Source: Reyranella sp.
GTDB lineage: Bacteria > Pseudomonadota > Alphaproteobacteria > Reyranellales > Reyranellaceae
Reading direction: 5' to 3'
DNA: 64,000 bases
Assembly: GCF_004297405.1 (NCBI RefSeq)
Contig: NZ_SCVC01000046.1
Span: 124,001 to 188,000 of the forward strand
Shown here: in pieces, positions 32,402 to 41,402 of the stretch
Layout: each line of letters begins with the position of its first letter
How positions within the stretch are numbered: position 1 is the stretch's first letter
The notes under the pieces: generated by a model
Told to the model about the DNA's origin: nothing
Seen by the model: the letters and a program-made list of their open reading frames with translations, nothing else
The model's database searches: none
Position numbers and translations under genes: made by a program

Positions 32402-33301
32402 ATGCTCTCGTCCATGAACGAGAAGACCGGCGTTCTGCTGGCGCTGCTGTCGAGCATGCTGGGTGGCGGCGCTGCAGTGGCCACACGCTTCCTGATCGGC
32501 GGGGTCGACCCATTGACCCTGGCCGCCGTGCGGTTCGGCGGTGGCGCACTCTGCCTCGCGCCGCTCGCGCTGCTGTTGCGGCCCAAATGGCCGTCGCGGG
32601 CCGATCTGCCGGCTGTCGCTGGGCTCGGCTTCCTCTTCTACGGCGTCTTCATCGCCTTCTATAACCTCGCCCTCTCTTACACGACGGTCGCCCGTGGAAC
32701 CCTGGCGCTATCGACCTTGCCGCTGCTGACGATGGTGGCCGGCGCACTCCTGGGCGTCGAGGCGTTGACTGCCCGCAAGACGGCCGGCGTGCTGCTGGCG
32801 ACAGGCGGTGTGGCCTTGGCGCTCACAGCCAGTCTGGGCAATGCCCCGGAAGGTGCCTGGCGTGGCGACCTGATCATGGCTGGCGCGACCCTCTGCATGG
32901 CGCTCTACAACGTCTACGCCCGGCCCTTCATCGCCCGTTCGAGCGCACTGGGTTTCCTGACGGTCGGCATGATGGCCGGCGGCGGCGCGCTGATCCTCTT
33001 CACCCTTGTGTCGGGCCGCGTGCAGACGCTGCTTGCCTTCGACGCGGTTCAGGTGTGGACCGGGCTCTATCTCGCGATCGGCGGCGGCGCCCTCGGCTTC
33101 TTTCTCTGGGTAGTCGCCCTTCGCTATGCGAGCCCGACGCGCGTCGCCAATACCATCACCGTCAATCCGATGATCGCCATGGCCGCCGGCACGCTATGGC
33201 TCGGCGAGCCGCTGACCGCATCGTTGATCGCCGGCCTCGTCGCCGTCTGTCTCGGCGTGTGGCTGGCAACGACCGAGTGGCGAAACACCGCGCGAAACTG
33301 A
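32402..33301 (+). CDS. EamA/DMT-superfamily transporter
   Basis: A 299-aa membrane protein with about ten hydrophobic helices in two repeated EamA halves (residues ~7-135 and ~150-290). Typical elements: AVRFGGGALCLAPLALL and, in the second half, GGGALGFFLWVVALRYASPTRVANTITVNPMIAMAAG. Members export metabolites or drugs; specificity unknown. ATG 32402 has GAGG upstream; ATG 32414 is an alternative. A hairpin follows the stop. Confidence 0.9.
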   Translation: MLSSMNEKTGVLLALLSSMLGGGAAVATRFLIGGVDPLTLAAVRFGGGALCLAPLALLLRPKWPSRADLPAVAGLGFLFYGVFIAFYNLALSYTTVARGTLALSTLPLLTMVAGALLGVEALTARKTAGVLLATGGVALALTASLGNAPEGAWRGDLIMAGATLCMALYNVYARPFIARSSALGFLTVGMMAGGGALILFTLVSGRVQTLLAFDAVQVWTGLYLAIGGGALGFFLWVVALRYASPTRVANTITVNPMIAMAAGTLWLGEPLTASLIAGLVAVCLGVWLATTEWRNTARN

Positions 33302-33302
33302 A

Positions 33303-33335
33303 TTTCCATTCTCCAATCGTCGTTGGAGTTGGAAA
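33303..33335. terminator. Terminator-like hairpin
   Basis: TTTCC-ATT-CTCCAA, loop TCGTCG, TTGGAG-TT-GGAAA: a two-part stem with a small internal bulge, directly after the transporter stop codon. Confidence 0.55.
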
Positions 33336-33433
33336 CAGTTTCCGCACATGAAAGGATCGTGGCCCAATATAAGAATTCCTGACGTGCCCAGCGTGCCAAG
33401 ATGGGTGACTCTGGATGACGAGAGGAATGACAG

Positions 33434-34276
33434 ATGACATTGCCAGTGGCGACGCTCGATCACGTAGTCATCAACGCGCGCGACGACATGGATCGCGCGG
33501 CCGACGTTTATACACGGCTGGGCTTCTCGCTGACCGAGCGGGGCTACCACTCGCTGGGCTCGATGAACCATCTCGCCATGTTCGGTACCGATTACCTCGA
33601 GCTGATCGCCGTGCCGAAGGACGCCAAGAGCGGCCGCCTCGATCTGCTGACCTATTCGCCCGGCCTCAACGGGCTGGTCTTTGGCTCGGAGGATTCGGCG
33701 ATCACCTACGCCGCACTCGCCAAGGCCGGCGTGCCAGTCGACCCGCCCTCTGAGTTCACCCGGCCGGTGAAGGTCGACGGCGCCGACCGCGATGCGCGCT
33801 TCCGGACGATTCGCATGAAAGCAGGCGTCGTGCCCTACGGCCGCGTCTACTACTGCCACCACTTCACCCGCGACCTCGTCTGGCGTGACGAGTGGCGCCA
33901 TCACGCCAATGGCACCGTCGCCGTCGTACGCGCGGTGATCGTCGAGCCCGATCCTGCGGCAGCGTCCAAGCTCTATGCTGACATGTTCGGGCCGGAAGCG
34001 GTGCGTGACATCAAGGGCGGCAAGACCGTCGTAGTCGGCAATTCTCGCTTCGATATCGTGACCGAGGCCGAACTCAAGGCCCAGTTCGGCGATGCGGTGC
34101 CGGATGCCGACAGCCGCAAGGCCTACATGGCCGCGCTCACCTTCCGCACCACATCGGTCGAAAAAGCGGCACGTGCCGTGCAGGCAGGAAACATCGGTGG
34201 CGTGACCCGAAGTGCAGGGCGGCTCGTCGTACCGGCCAAGCAGGCGGTGAACGCCACCTTGGAGTTCATCGAATAG
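33434..34276 (+). CDS. VOC-superfamily (glyoxalase-like) protein
   Basis: A 280-aa protein with tandem VOC beta-alpha-beta-beta-beta units: LDHVVINARDDMDRAADVYTRLGF and HLAMFGTDYLELIAVP in the first, AVVRAVIVEPDPAAASKLYADMFG in the second. Metal ligands in the first half are probably His10 and a Glu near 57 (ELIAV). Such proteins are dioxygenases, lyases or ligand binders. It is the first gene of a plus-strand run with an acyl-CoA synthetase, a quinone-reductase-like protein and a thioesterase, which suggests a degradation pathway. ATG 33434 is preceded by GAGAGGAATG. Confidence 0.85.
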   Translation: MTLPVATLDHVVINARDDMDRAADVYTRLGFSLTERGYHSLGSMNHLAMFGTDYLELIAVPKDAKSGRLDLLTYSPGLNGLVFGSEDSAITYAALAKAGVPVDPPSEFTRPVKVDGADRDARFRTIRMKAGVVPYGRVYYCHHFTRDLVWRDEWRHHANGTVAVVRAVIVEPDPAAASKLYADMFGPEAVRDIKGGKTVVVGNSRFDIVTEAELKAQFGDAVPDADSRKAYMAALTFRTTSVEKAARAVQAGNIGGVTRSAGRLVVPAKQAVNATLEFIE

Positions 34277-34319
34277 CCGGGCTCCCGCTCACCAACCAAG
34301 CACTTTCGGAACTCGCCGC

Positions 34320-35822
34320 ATGGTGACCATCAAGTACGACAACCAGGGCGACGCGATCTCGCGCGATGTGCCGCCCGATAGCCTGGCGCTGATCGACGCC
34401 GGCGGCAACGGATCGGACCGCAGCTACAGCTACGCCGATCTCATGCGACTGAGCGGCGCCGTGGCGCGTGGCCTCCTCAAACGCGGCCTGCAGCGCGGCG
34501 ATCGAGTGGCGATCCTGTCGGCCAATCGCGCGGAGTTCCTGTTCACCTTCCTCGGCACCATGCAGGCCGGCCTTGTCTCGGTGCCGGTGAACTACAAGCT
34601 GCCGGCCGAGACGGTGGCCTATGTCGTGGAGAATTGCGACGCCAAGCTGGTGATCGGCGACGATGCGCGCCTCGCCCTGGCGCCGGACAACGTGCCGAAG
34701 ATCTCCTTCGATCGAGACTTTGCGTCGCTGCTCGATGAAGGCCCTTTCACGCCGCTGGCCATGAAGCCCGAAGAGCCAGCGCTCTTTCTCTATACGTCCG
34801 GCTCGACCGGGCGACCGAAGGGCGTCGTGCTGTCCCACTATTCGCACCTCTGGGCGATCAGCCAACGGAAGCGCCGGCCGGCGGCACCGCCCAGCCAGCG
34901 AGTTCTCGTGGCCGCGCCGCTCTACCACATGAACGGTCTGGCCATGTGCCAGACGACCTTCTCCCACGGCGACACGATCGTCCTGCTGCCGCAGTTCACG
35001 ACCAAGGGTTACGTCGAGGCCGCCGCGAAGCATCGCGTCGCCTTCCTGACCTCCGTGCCGACCATGATCGCCATGATGCTGCGCGAGCGCGAACTTCTGG
35101 CCAAGAACGACCTCTCGGCCGTCGAGGCGGTACGCATGGGCTCCGCACCCATCACCCAGGCGCTGATCGATCAGGTGCGACAGGTCTTTCCCAAGGCCGT
35201 CATCTCCAATGGCTACGGCACCACCGAAGCGGGCCCCGTCGTGTTCGGTCCGCATCCCGACGGGATCGCGCAGCCCGAGCTTTCGACGGGCTATCCGCAT
35301 CCCGATGTTCAGCTCCGCTTGGTCCGTGACGGCAAAGAAGTCGACGACGAAGGCGCCCTCGAAATGAAGTGCGGCGCGCTGATGACGCACTATCACAAGC
35401 TGCCCGAAGTGACGGCCAGGGCGATGACGTCGGACGGCTACTATCGCACTAGCGACGTGTTCCGCCGCGACGACAACGGCTTCTTCTATTTCGTCGGCCG
35501 CGTCGACGACATGTTCGTCTGCGGCGGCGAGAACATCTATCCCGGCGAAGTCGAGAAGATGCTGGAACGCCATCCCGACATCCATCAGGCCGCCGTGATT
35601 CCTGTGCCCGACGAGCTCAAGGGCCACAAGCCGATCGCCTTCGTCGTCAAGGCAAAGGACGCCGAACTCGACGAGCAGGCCGTGAAGACCTATGCGCTGG
35701 CAAATGCGCCGGCCTATCAGCATCCGCGGCAGGTGTTCTTCGTTGACGAGATGCCGCTTGCCGGCACCAACAAGATCGACAAGCGCGTGCTCGCCCAGCA
35801 AATCCCAACCGGAGACGTGTAA
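34320..35822 (+). CDS. AMP-dependent acyl-CoA synthetase
   Basis: A 500-aa ANL-superfamily ligase. The P-loop-like motif LYTSGSTGRPKGVVLSH is at ~160-176; later come NGYGTTEAGP, the hinge region with YRTSDVFRRDDNGFFYFVGRVDDMFVCGG and the C-terminal Lys motif (AGTNKIDKRVL). It activates a carboxylic acid to acyl-AMP and then acyl-CoA. The next gene starts 3 bases after the stop, so the run 33434-37279 is very likely an operon. The substrate is unknown. Confidence 0.92.
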   Translation: MVTIKYDNQGDAISRDVPPDSLALIDAGGNGSDRSYSYADLMRLSGAVARGLLKRGLQRGDRVAILSANRAEFLFTFLGTMQAGLVSVPVNYKLPAETVAYVVENCDAKLVIGDDARLALAPDNVPKISFDRDFASLLDEGPFTPLAMKPEEPALFLYTSGSTGRPKGVVLSHYSHLWAISQRKRRPAAPPSQRVLVAAPLYHMNGLAMCQTTFSHGDTIVLLPQFTTKGYVEAAAKHRVAFLTSVPTMIAMMLRERELLAKNDLSAVEAVRMGSAPITQALIDQVRQVFPKAVISNGYGTTEAGPVVFGPHPDGIAQPELSTGYPHPDVQLRLVRDGKEVDDEGALEMKCGALMTHYHKLPEVTARAMTSDGYYRTSDVFRRDDNGFFYFVGRVDDMFVCGGENIYPGEVEKMLERHPDIHQAAVIPVPDELKGHKPIAFVVKAKDAELDEQAVKTYALANAPAYQHPRQVFFVDEMPLAGTNKIDKRVLAQQIPTGDV

Positions 35823-35825
35823 ACA

Positions 35826-36839
35826 ATGAAAGCAGCAGTTGTCCGCGAACATGGCGGGCCGGACCGCCTGGTCTTCGAGACCAACTTTCCCGATCCCAAG
35901 CCCGGCGAGGGTGATGTGATCGTCGCGGTCAAGGCGTCGTCGCTCAACTACCACGACGTCTTCACCCGCCGCGGCATGCCGGGCATCAAGGTGCCGATGC
36001 CCGCGATCATGGGTCTCGACGTGGCTGGCGAGATCGCGGAAGTGGATCCCGGTGTCACTGGCTGGAAGAAGGGTGACCGCGTGCTGGTCGATCCGATCAA
36101 CCGCGTCGAAGGCGGCCTGATGGGTGAGACGGTGCATGGCGGCCTGGCGGAACTCTGCAAGGCGCGCGCGCACCAGCTCGTGCGTATTCCCGACGGCGTG
36201 TCGTTTGCCGATGCCGCGGCGCTGCCCGTGGCCTACGGCACGGCGCTGCGCATGATGGTGACCAACGGTAACGTCGCCAAGGGCGAGAAAGTGCTGATCC
36301 TGGGCGCGTCCGGCGGCGTCGGTGTCTGCTGCCTGCAGCTCGCCAAGCTGGCCGGTGCCGAGGTCATCGCCTGCGCCGGCACCGACGCCAAGGCCCAGCG
36401 CCTGCGCGAACTCGGCGCCGACAAGACCATCAACTACATCGAGAAGGATTTCATGAAGGAAGTCTTCGCGATGTACGGCAAGCCGGCACGGCGCGGCGCC
36501 GGTGCCGACAATGGCATCGATGTGGTGGTGAACTACACCGGCGGCGACACTTGGGTGAATTCGATGAAGTGCCTGAAGGTCGGCGGCCGGTTGCTGACCT
36601 GCGGCGCCACCGCAGGCTATGCGCCGACCGAGGACATCCGCTTCATCTGGACCTTCGAACTCAAGGTCCTGGGCTCGAACGGCTGGATGCGCACCGATAT
36701 CGAGAAGCTCCTGGAGCTGGTGCAGAGCGGCAAGCTCAAGGTGCTGGTCGACAAGGTGTTCAAGCTCGAGGAAGCCCGCGAGGCACTGCGGGTGATCGAG
36801 GATCGCGAAGTGTTCGGAAAGGTCGTGGTGGCACCATGA
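35826..36839 (+). CDS. MDR-family zinc-type/quinone oxidoreductase
   Basis: A 337-aa medium-chain reductase: N-terminal GroES-like fold (MKAAVVREHGGPDRLV, SSLNYHDVFTRRGMPG, GLDVAGEIAEVDPGVTGWKKGDRV) and a Rossmann domain (KVLILGASGGVGVCCLQLAKLAGAEVIA, near 155-182). It probably reduces an enoyl or quinone-type intermediate with NADPH. The stop overlaps the next start (ATGA). Confidence 0.9.
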   Translation: MKAAVVREHGGPDRLVFETNFPDPKPGEGDVIVAVKASSLNYHDVFTRRGMPGIKVPMPAIMGLDVAGEIAEVDPGVTGWKKGDRVLVDPINRVEGGLMGETVHGGLAELCKARAHQLVRIPDGVSFADAAALPVAYGTALRMMVTNGNVAKGEKVLILGASGGVGVCCLQLAKLAGAEVIACAGTDAKAQRLRELGADKTINYIEKDFMKEVFAMYGKPARRGAGADNGIDVVVNYTGGDTWVNSMKCLKVGGRLLTCGATAGYAPTEDIRFIWTFELKVLGSNGWMRTDIEKLLELVQSGKLKVLVDKVFKLEEAREALRVIEDREVFGKVVVAP

Positions 36840-37279
36840 GTGGCGACAAGAACAACGACAAGCTCCCGCCGCTGACCCCGACGGAGATACAGGCCCTGCT
36901 CGACCGTTCGCCCTTCATCGCCTTCCTGGGCCTCAAGGTGACGGCGGCCGATCCGGCCAAGGAAGAGGTCACCATGAGCTGCGCCATGCGGCCGGAATTC
37001 GAGCGTGGCGCCGGCACTGGGCAATGGCATGGCGGCCCGATCGCCGCGATCATCGACACGGTGGGCGACTATGCGCTGGTGATGGCACTGCGCCGCGGCC
37101 TGCCGACGATCAACTTCCGCGTCGATTATCTGCGGCCGGCGATCAAGACCTCCCTCATCACGACGGCGCGCGTGCGGCGGGCCGGCAAGAGCGTCGGGGT
37201 GGTCGATGTCGACGTCTACAACGAGCAGAAGGCGCTCCTGGCCGTCGGCCGGGCGACCTACTCGACACTGCCGGCATAG
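36836..37279 (+). CDS. PaaI-type hotdog thioesterase
   Basis: A 147-aa single hotdog domain. The core is GTGQWHGGPIAAIIDTVGDYAL, with the PaaI HGG-x-x-(A)-x-x-D pattern, then INFRVDYLRPA and ATARVRRAGKSVGVVDVDVYN. PaaI-like enzymes hydrolyse acyl-CoA thioesters, rescuing CoA. It is the last gene of the acyl-CoA run, starting within the stop of the MDR gene. Confidence 0.9.
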   Translation: MSGDKNNDKLPPLTPTEIQALLDRSPFIAFLGLKVTAADPAKEEVTMSCAMRPEFERGAGTGQWHGGPIAAIIDTVGDYALVMALRRGLPTINFRVDYLRPAIKTSLITTARVRRAGKSVGVVDVDVYNEQKALLAVGRATYSTLPA

Positions 37280-37282
37280 CCC

Positions 37283-37759
37283 CTACTGCAGTAGCTTGTT
37301 CGGCCGGGGCGCGAAGGCAATGTACCGGGCGATCGACCATTTGCCGTCCGGCTGCCGCTGGAAGAAGTCCATGCCTTCTTCCGTCGTCGTGTCCTTGGCG
37401 CCGTTCGCCTCGGTCGTCAGGGTCCAGGTCAGCCGGACGATGGCGACATCGCCGGCCACGATGATTTCGTGAATGTCGGGCTTTCCATAGCGGGCCTGGA
37501 GGTCGGTCCGGGCGAAAAGCTTTTCGAAGTTGGTACAGATCGTCTCCCGCGTGCCCCGAAGCATGCCGGGAAACGAGTAGACAAGGTCCGGCGCAAAAAG
37601 ATCGCAAGAGCCGGCCGCATCCTTGGCATTGAAGGCGGCCGTCCAGCGCTCGAAGCGCTGGATGATGGCCGCCCGGTCGGCGGCAGGGTCGGCAAAGGCC
37701 GCCGTCGCACCGACGACGGCCGCCAGGGCGACGATTACGGCGAGCCATCTCTGAGACAT
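37283..37759 (-). CDS. Secreted SnoaL/NTF2-like protein
   Basis: A 158-aa exported protein: signal peptide MSQRWLAVIVALAAVVGATAAFA, then a nuclear transport factor 2-like fold (IIQRFERWTAAFNAKDAAGSCDLFAPDLVYSFPG, DVAIVRLTWTL, GMDFFQRQPDGKWSIARYIAF). This is a fold family with varied enzymes and ligand binders; no catalytic assignment is possible. ATG 37759 has GGAGGG ahead. It is convergent with the thioesterase gene (gap 3 bases). Confidence 0.85.
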   Translation of the reverse strand: MSQRWLAVIVALAAVVGATAAFADPAADRAAIIQRFERWTAAFNAKDAAGSCDLFAPDLVYSFPGMLRGTRETICTNFEKLFARTDLQARYGKPDIHEIIVAGDVAIVRLTWTLTTEANGAKDTTTEEGMDFFQRQPDGKWSIARYIAFAPRPNKLLQ

Positions 37760-37848
37760 TGGACCCTCCGGTTGAAAAGGCGGAGATGATCTTCGCATAT
37801 TGAAAGGCGGCCGCTATCGCCGTCTGACGATTTGGCTATGATCGGCGC

Positions 37849-38403
37849 ATGAGACGATCCGCCCTGTTCGCTGGCTTTGCCGCCCTTTTCCTGCCCCTCG
37901 CCGCCACAGCCCAGACCATGGAGTTCGCCTGCCCCGAGCCGGGAACGACGTTCACTTACGACAGCGGCGTCAAGGTCGTGGCGCGGGGCCGCGACGGCAT
38001 GACTTGCTCCATGGAACGGGTCGGCGGCGCGCCGTTCAAGCTCAGCGCCCTGCTGTTCGACAATCCCTCGCCGGACGGCGCGAACATGTCCGCCTATATC
38101 GCGGCGCTCCGCCCGGAGCGGCTCTGGCCGCTCGAGGTCGGCAAGAAGATCGAGGCGCAGTATTCAGGAGGCGGCGCCACCTGGAATTACCTGTTCACGG
38201 TCGTGCGCTACGAGCGCCGCACTGGTCCGGCCGACAAGATGATCGATACCTTCCTGATCGAGATGACCGAACAGGGCAGCAAAGGCCAGCGCTCGGTCTC
38301 GCGCTGGTGGATCTCGCCTGCCGACAAGTTCGCGATCCGCTACGACTTCAGCGACGGCACCGGCAAAGCCAACCGCGCCGTGGTGACCACAGTCACGCGG
38401 TAG
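37849..38403 (+). CDS. Secreted hypothetical protein
   Basis: A 184-aa exported protein with signal peptide MRRSALFAGFAALFLPLAATAQ and two cysteines early in the mature part (CPEPG, TCSMERV). It is mostly beta by composition with WWISPADKFAIRYDF near the end. I do not recognise a family. It is divergent from the SnoaL-like gene and its stop overlaps the convergent NUDIX gene by 11 bases. Confidence 0.7.
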   Translation: MRRSALFAGFAALFLPLAATAQTMEFACPEPGTTFTYDSGVKVVARGRDGMTCSMERVGGAPFKLSALLFDNPSPDGANMSAYIAALRPERLWPLEVGKKIEAQYSGGGATWNYLFTVVRYERRTGPADKMIDTFLIEMTEQGSKGQRSVSRWWISPADKFAIRYDFSDGTGKANRAVVTTVTR

Positions 38404-38839
38404 CGGCGTCCAGCATCTCCGCGAGATTCTCCGGCCAGACCGTTGCCTCGGTCTGCCGGAGTTCCTGCCGCGACCACCAGCGATGTTCGACCATCACCTC
38501 ACGCTCGAAGTCGGTCCAATTCTCCCACGACAGGATGTCATCAGCGACGCGAACGACGAAGTATCGTTCGTCCGATATTGCATGCTCGCCATCGGGCAAC
38601 TGCAAGACGACTTCGCGGCGAACGATTTCTGTTCCCAGATCGTCCCGCCGCAGGCCGGTTTCCTCCGCCAGTTCACGGACGGCGGCCTGCTCCAGGGTTT
38701 CACCCTCCTCGACCCCACCACCAGGTGTCGCCCAGAAATCCTGACCGGCCAGTGGGCCTCGCTTGTGCACGAAGCGGAACAGCAGAACCAGCCCGGCATC
38801 GTTCAAGATCAGGAATCGGGCCGACAGGCGCCTGCGCAT
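38393..38839 (-). CDS. NUDIX hydrolase
   Basis: A 148-aa NUDIX protein hydrolysing a nucleoside-diphosphate-linked compound. The Nudix box runs from Gly41 to about residue 63, with Glu47, Arg55-Glu56, Glu59-Glu60 and Gly62 in the G-x5-E-x7-RE-U-x-EE-x-G-U pattern. N-terminal ARFLILNDAGLVLLF and the C-terminal WWSRQEL fit the fold. ATG 38839 has GGGAGG upstream. The threonine-dehydratase-like gene lies 20 bases before it on the same strand. Confidence 0.92.
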   Translation of the reverse strand: MRRRLSARFLILNDAGLVLLFRFVHKRGPLAGQDFWATPGGGVEEGETLEQAAVRELAEETGLRRDDLGTEIVRREVVLQLPDGEHAISDERYFVVRVADDILSWENWTDFEREVMVEHRWWSRQELRQTEATVWPENLAEMLDAATA

Positions 38840-38859
38840 CGTGGCCTCCCGACTGCAGG

Positions 38860-39783
38860 CTAGCCGACCGACCCCGGATCGGTGTTGGCGCCGCAGATTA
38901 GGGTCGCCACGCGCTCGCCCGCTGCCGGGCGATAGGCGCCGGACATCAGCGCGGCCAGCCCCGTGGCGCCCGCGGGCTCCGCCACAAGGCGCAGCGCTTC
39001 CCACAAGGCTCGCTGTGTCGTGCGCACGGCGTCGTCGCTCACCAGGACCGACTCGCGCACGAGCTTCTGGGCGATCTCGAAGTTGGGCGTGCCGATGCGG
39101 CTCGCGCCCAGCGCATCGGCGGCAATGCCGGAGATGGTGACATCGACCGGCTTGCCGGCCTTCAGCGCCTCGTGCAGCGTTGGCGTGCCTTCGGTTTCGA
39201 CGGCCACGATCTTAACCTGATCACCGATTGCGGCGGCGCAGCCTGCGATCAAACCGCCGCCGCCAACCGCTACCAGCAACGTGTCGAACGTCGCCTGTTC
39301 GGCAAACTCCAGTGCCACGCTGCCCGCACCTGCAAAGACCACGGGATCTTCATAGGCCGGCGCGATCAGCGCGCCCGTTTCCGCCGCATGCTTCTCCGAC
39401 GCCGCCCGTGCCTCGGCATAGACGGCACCGATCTGGTGCACGATCGCGCTGTAGCTTTGCAGGCGCGCCACCTTGGCTGGAGCGGCGATGGTGGGCACGA
39501 AGATCTCGGCCTTGTGGCCAAGTGACCGTGCTGCATAGGCAGCGGCAGCTCCGTGATTGCCGCCCGAGGCCGCGACGATGCCCGCCGCCGGTACCTTCGA
39601 GGCGAGCAGCTTGTGGAATGCGCCCCGCCCCTTGAAGGAGCCACTGACCTGCAGGGCCTCCAGCTTCAGCGCCAGTGGAGCGGCGATGCCGAATGAACCA
39701 GGCCCCAGCTCCAGAACGGGCGTGCGACGGACATGCGGCCGGATGAGGCCCCAGGCGGCCTCGACCTCTTTACGGGAAATCAT
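38860..39783 (-). CDS. Threonine/serine dehydratase-like PLP enzyme
   Basis: A 307-aa fold-type II PLP enzyme. The Schiff-base Lys51 lies in QVSGSFKGRGAF; the phosphate-binding glycines are in VAVGGGGLIAG, and ASGGNHGAAAAYAA is the usual asparagine loop. There is no ACT domain, so it is the short catabolic-type or serine racemase-like branch. Substrate is uncertain (threonine, serine or a hydroxy-amino acid). It is upstream of the NUDIX gene on the minus strand. Confidence 0.9.
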   Translation of the reverse strand: MISRKEVEAAWGLIRPHVRRTPVLELGPGSFGIAAPLALKLEALQVSGSFKGRGAFHKLLASKVPAAGIVAASGGNHGAAAAYAARSLGHKAEIFVPTIAAPAKVARLQSYSAIVHQIGAVYAEARAASEKHAAETGALIAPAYEDPVVFAGAGSVALEFAEQATFDTLLVAVGGGGLIAGCAAAIGDQVKIVAVETEGTPTLHEALKAGKPVDVTISGIAADALGASRIGTPNFEIAQKLVRESVLVSDDAVRTTQRALWEALRLVAEPAGATGLAALMSGAYRPAAGERVATLICGANTDPGSVG

Positions 39784-39804
39784 GGGAACCTCAGGTGCGC
39801 CGCC

Positions 39805-40356
39805 TCAGATGCGCCGAAGGGCTGGCACGTGGCGCAGATAGTGGTCGAAGTCCGGCGTGCGGGCGTGCGGATCCTTCGCCTCTTCGTCGTAGCGGCGCAG
39901 CCGCACCGCCTCGGCGTGATGAGGGTTGGCGCGGAAAGCCTCGACCTCGTCCGGCGACATCAGGCCGCCCTGCAGCTTGAGGCTGCGCACCGAATCGGGC
40001 GCGAGCTTGCTGAAATAGTCGGACTCGACCGTGCAGAGATAGCGCTTGGCCGTGACGTGGAGACGGACCGGTTCGCTGACCTCGGGGCCAAACCGCCTGG
40101 CCAGCCATTGGGCGCCCAGCTCTTCGTGCACATCGTCGACGCCGCGCGACGCCGGGTCTTCCCCCAGCTCGTGGATCATGTGGCCGACATCGTGCAGCAG
40201 CGCGGCCAGCACGGTGGTGGGCGGCGCGTCGTCGGCTTCGGCAAGGGCCGCCGACTGAAGCGCATGCTGGAGCTGGTTGATCTCGCTGAGCCCATAACGG
40301 CGGGTCGCGCGACCAACGAAAATATCCAGAAGTTCCTGGCGCAGAGGATCGCTCAT
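39805..40356 (-). CDS. HD-domain phosphohydrolase/oxygenase (PhnZ-like)
   Basis: A 183-aa HD-domain protein with His31 (QLQHALQSA) and His55-Asp56-x-x-His59 (LLHDVGHM), plus later His/Asp candidates. The N-terminal RRYGLSEINQLQHAL resembles the PhnZ/MIOX-like mixed-valent diiron oxygenases that cleave C-P bonds, while other HD proteins are plain phosphohydrolases. No phosphonate genes are adjacent. Start 40356 overlaps the stop of the next (upstream) gene. Confidence 0.75.
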   Translation of the reverse strand: MSDPLRQELLDIFVGRATRRYGLSEINQLQHALQSAALAEADDAPPTTVLAALLHDVGHMIHELGEDPASRGVDDVHEELGAQWLARRFGPEVSEPVRLHVTAKRYLCTVESDYFSKLAPDSVRSLKLQGGLMSPDEVEAFRANPHHAEAVRLRRYDEEAKDPHARTPDFDHYLRHVPALRRI

Positions 40357-41402
40357 GCGCCTTTCTTATCACGAACCGGGCCGTAGCCGGGAATCAGGGA
40401 GAGCGCCTGTTTCAACGGGTCGGCTTGCCAGGCGCGTGTAACAAATTCGCCATGCATGTCGAGGCCGCCGGCGGCCACGAACGCTGCGGTTCCCGCCGAC
40501 AGGGTCCGGGGCACGCCGCGCGAGACAGGGATGCGCCGCTTGGCCAGCAATCCCTCAAGGGCGGCATTCTCGGCCCGGGTTGAATCCGTATAGGCGCTGA
40601 GCAGGAAGGCCTGGCGGCGGCGAGCCGCGAACCAGGCGGCGAACTTGTCCTCGTCGCCGTAGAGCGCGTCCATCAGCAGCACGCCATGCACGCGATGATT
40701 GGCGCCGCCGCGTTCGAGCGCATAGGCGGCCGGCAGGTAGCCGCCGCTATAGGCGACGATCGTCACCGGTGCGGTGTTGAAGGCGCGGCCGGCCAGGCGA
40801 TTGCCATAGAGCCGCATCAGCCGCTCCGCCGCTTCATCGAGATAGGCCGCGAAATGTCCGCCACGCCAGAAGTTGCCGGCGCTCGAATCGGCGGCATCGA
40901 CGGCAAGCTGCGGCGCCACCAACGCGATGTTCTGGCCCGACTCGGCAACCTGTCGCGGCACCCCCTGCCTGCCAATGACATCGCGCTCCAAGGTAGCGCC
41001 GTTACCGTGGAGATAGAGAACGATCATCGCCGGTCGTGCCGGGTCGAAACCGGGTGGCAAATAAAGCAGCGAACGACGGTCGCTGTAGACCGTCTCCTCC
41101 CAATAGACATCGCCGCGGCCGGTCGTATGGCCGCGCCGCTTGCCATCGCGCGCATCGAGGAACGGCTTGGTCGAGCCTGGAAGGAATCCGCGATAGGGGA
41201 ACGCCGATGCGTTGAAGGCGACGAGCTCGGTCTTCGCTTCCTTCGTCGGAGACGGCGGTGGTGCCTTGGCCGCAGCCTTCGGGGCCGCCACCTTGGCGGC
41301 GGCCGGCTTCGCCGCCTGCTTCTTGGCGGGCTTCTTCTTCTGGGCGTGCGCGGCGGTTGGCATCAGCAGAGCCCCCAGCACCAGCAGCGCCCGCCGCTTC
41401 AC
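40353..41402 (-). CDS. Exported alpha/beta hydrolase-like protein
   Basis: A 349-aa protein from GTG 41402, whose GTGA overlaps the upstream stop. N-terminal signal (KRRALLVLGALLMPTAAHA), then a low-complexity Ala/Lys/Pro linker (~25-60), then an alpha/beta-hydrolase-like domain: LYLHGNGATLERD (oxyanion region), a nucleophile-elbow candidate AYSGGYLP and GLDMHGEFVTRA near the end with a His. Probably a periplasmic esterase-like enzyme; substrate unknown. It is coupled at both ends (GTGA upstream, ATGA downstream) to the membrane SAM-fold protein and the HD protein. Confidence 0.8.
   Translation of the reverse strand: MKRRALLVLGALLMPTAAHAQKKKPAKKQAAKPAAAKVAAPKAAAKAPPPSPTKEAKTELVAFNASAFPYRGFLPGSTKPFLDARDGKRRGHTTGRGDVYWEETVYSDRRSLLYLPPGFDPARPAMIVLYLHGNGATLERDVIGRQGVPRQVAESGQNIALVAPQLAVDAADSSAGNFWRGGHFAAYLDEAAERLMRLYGNRLAGRAFNTAPVTIVAYSGGYLPAAYALERGGANHRVHGVLLMDALYGDEDKFAAWFAARRRQAFLLSAYTDSTRAENAALEGLLAKRRIPVSRGVPRTLSAGTAAFVAAGGLDMHGEFVTRAWQADPLKQALSLIPGYGPVRDKKGA

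Noticed and set aside
30427..32586. 719-aa antisense open frame over the GH1 gene
   Set aside because: Same reason: shadow frame of high-GC genes, no recognisable domain.
34266..36173. 635-aa antisense open frame over the acyl-CoA synthetase
   Set aside because: Mirror-frame artefact of high-GC coding DNA, rich in His/Arg/Asp and without motifs.
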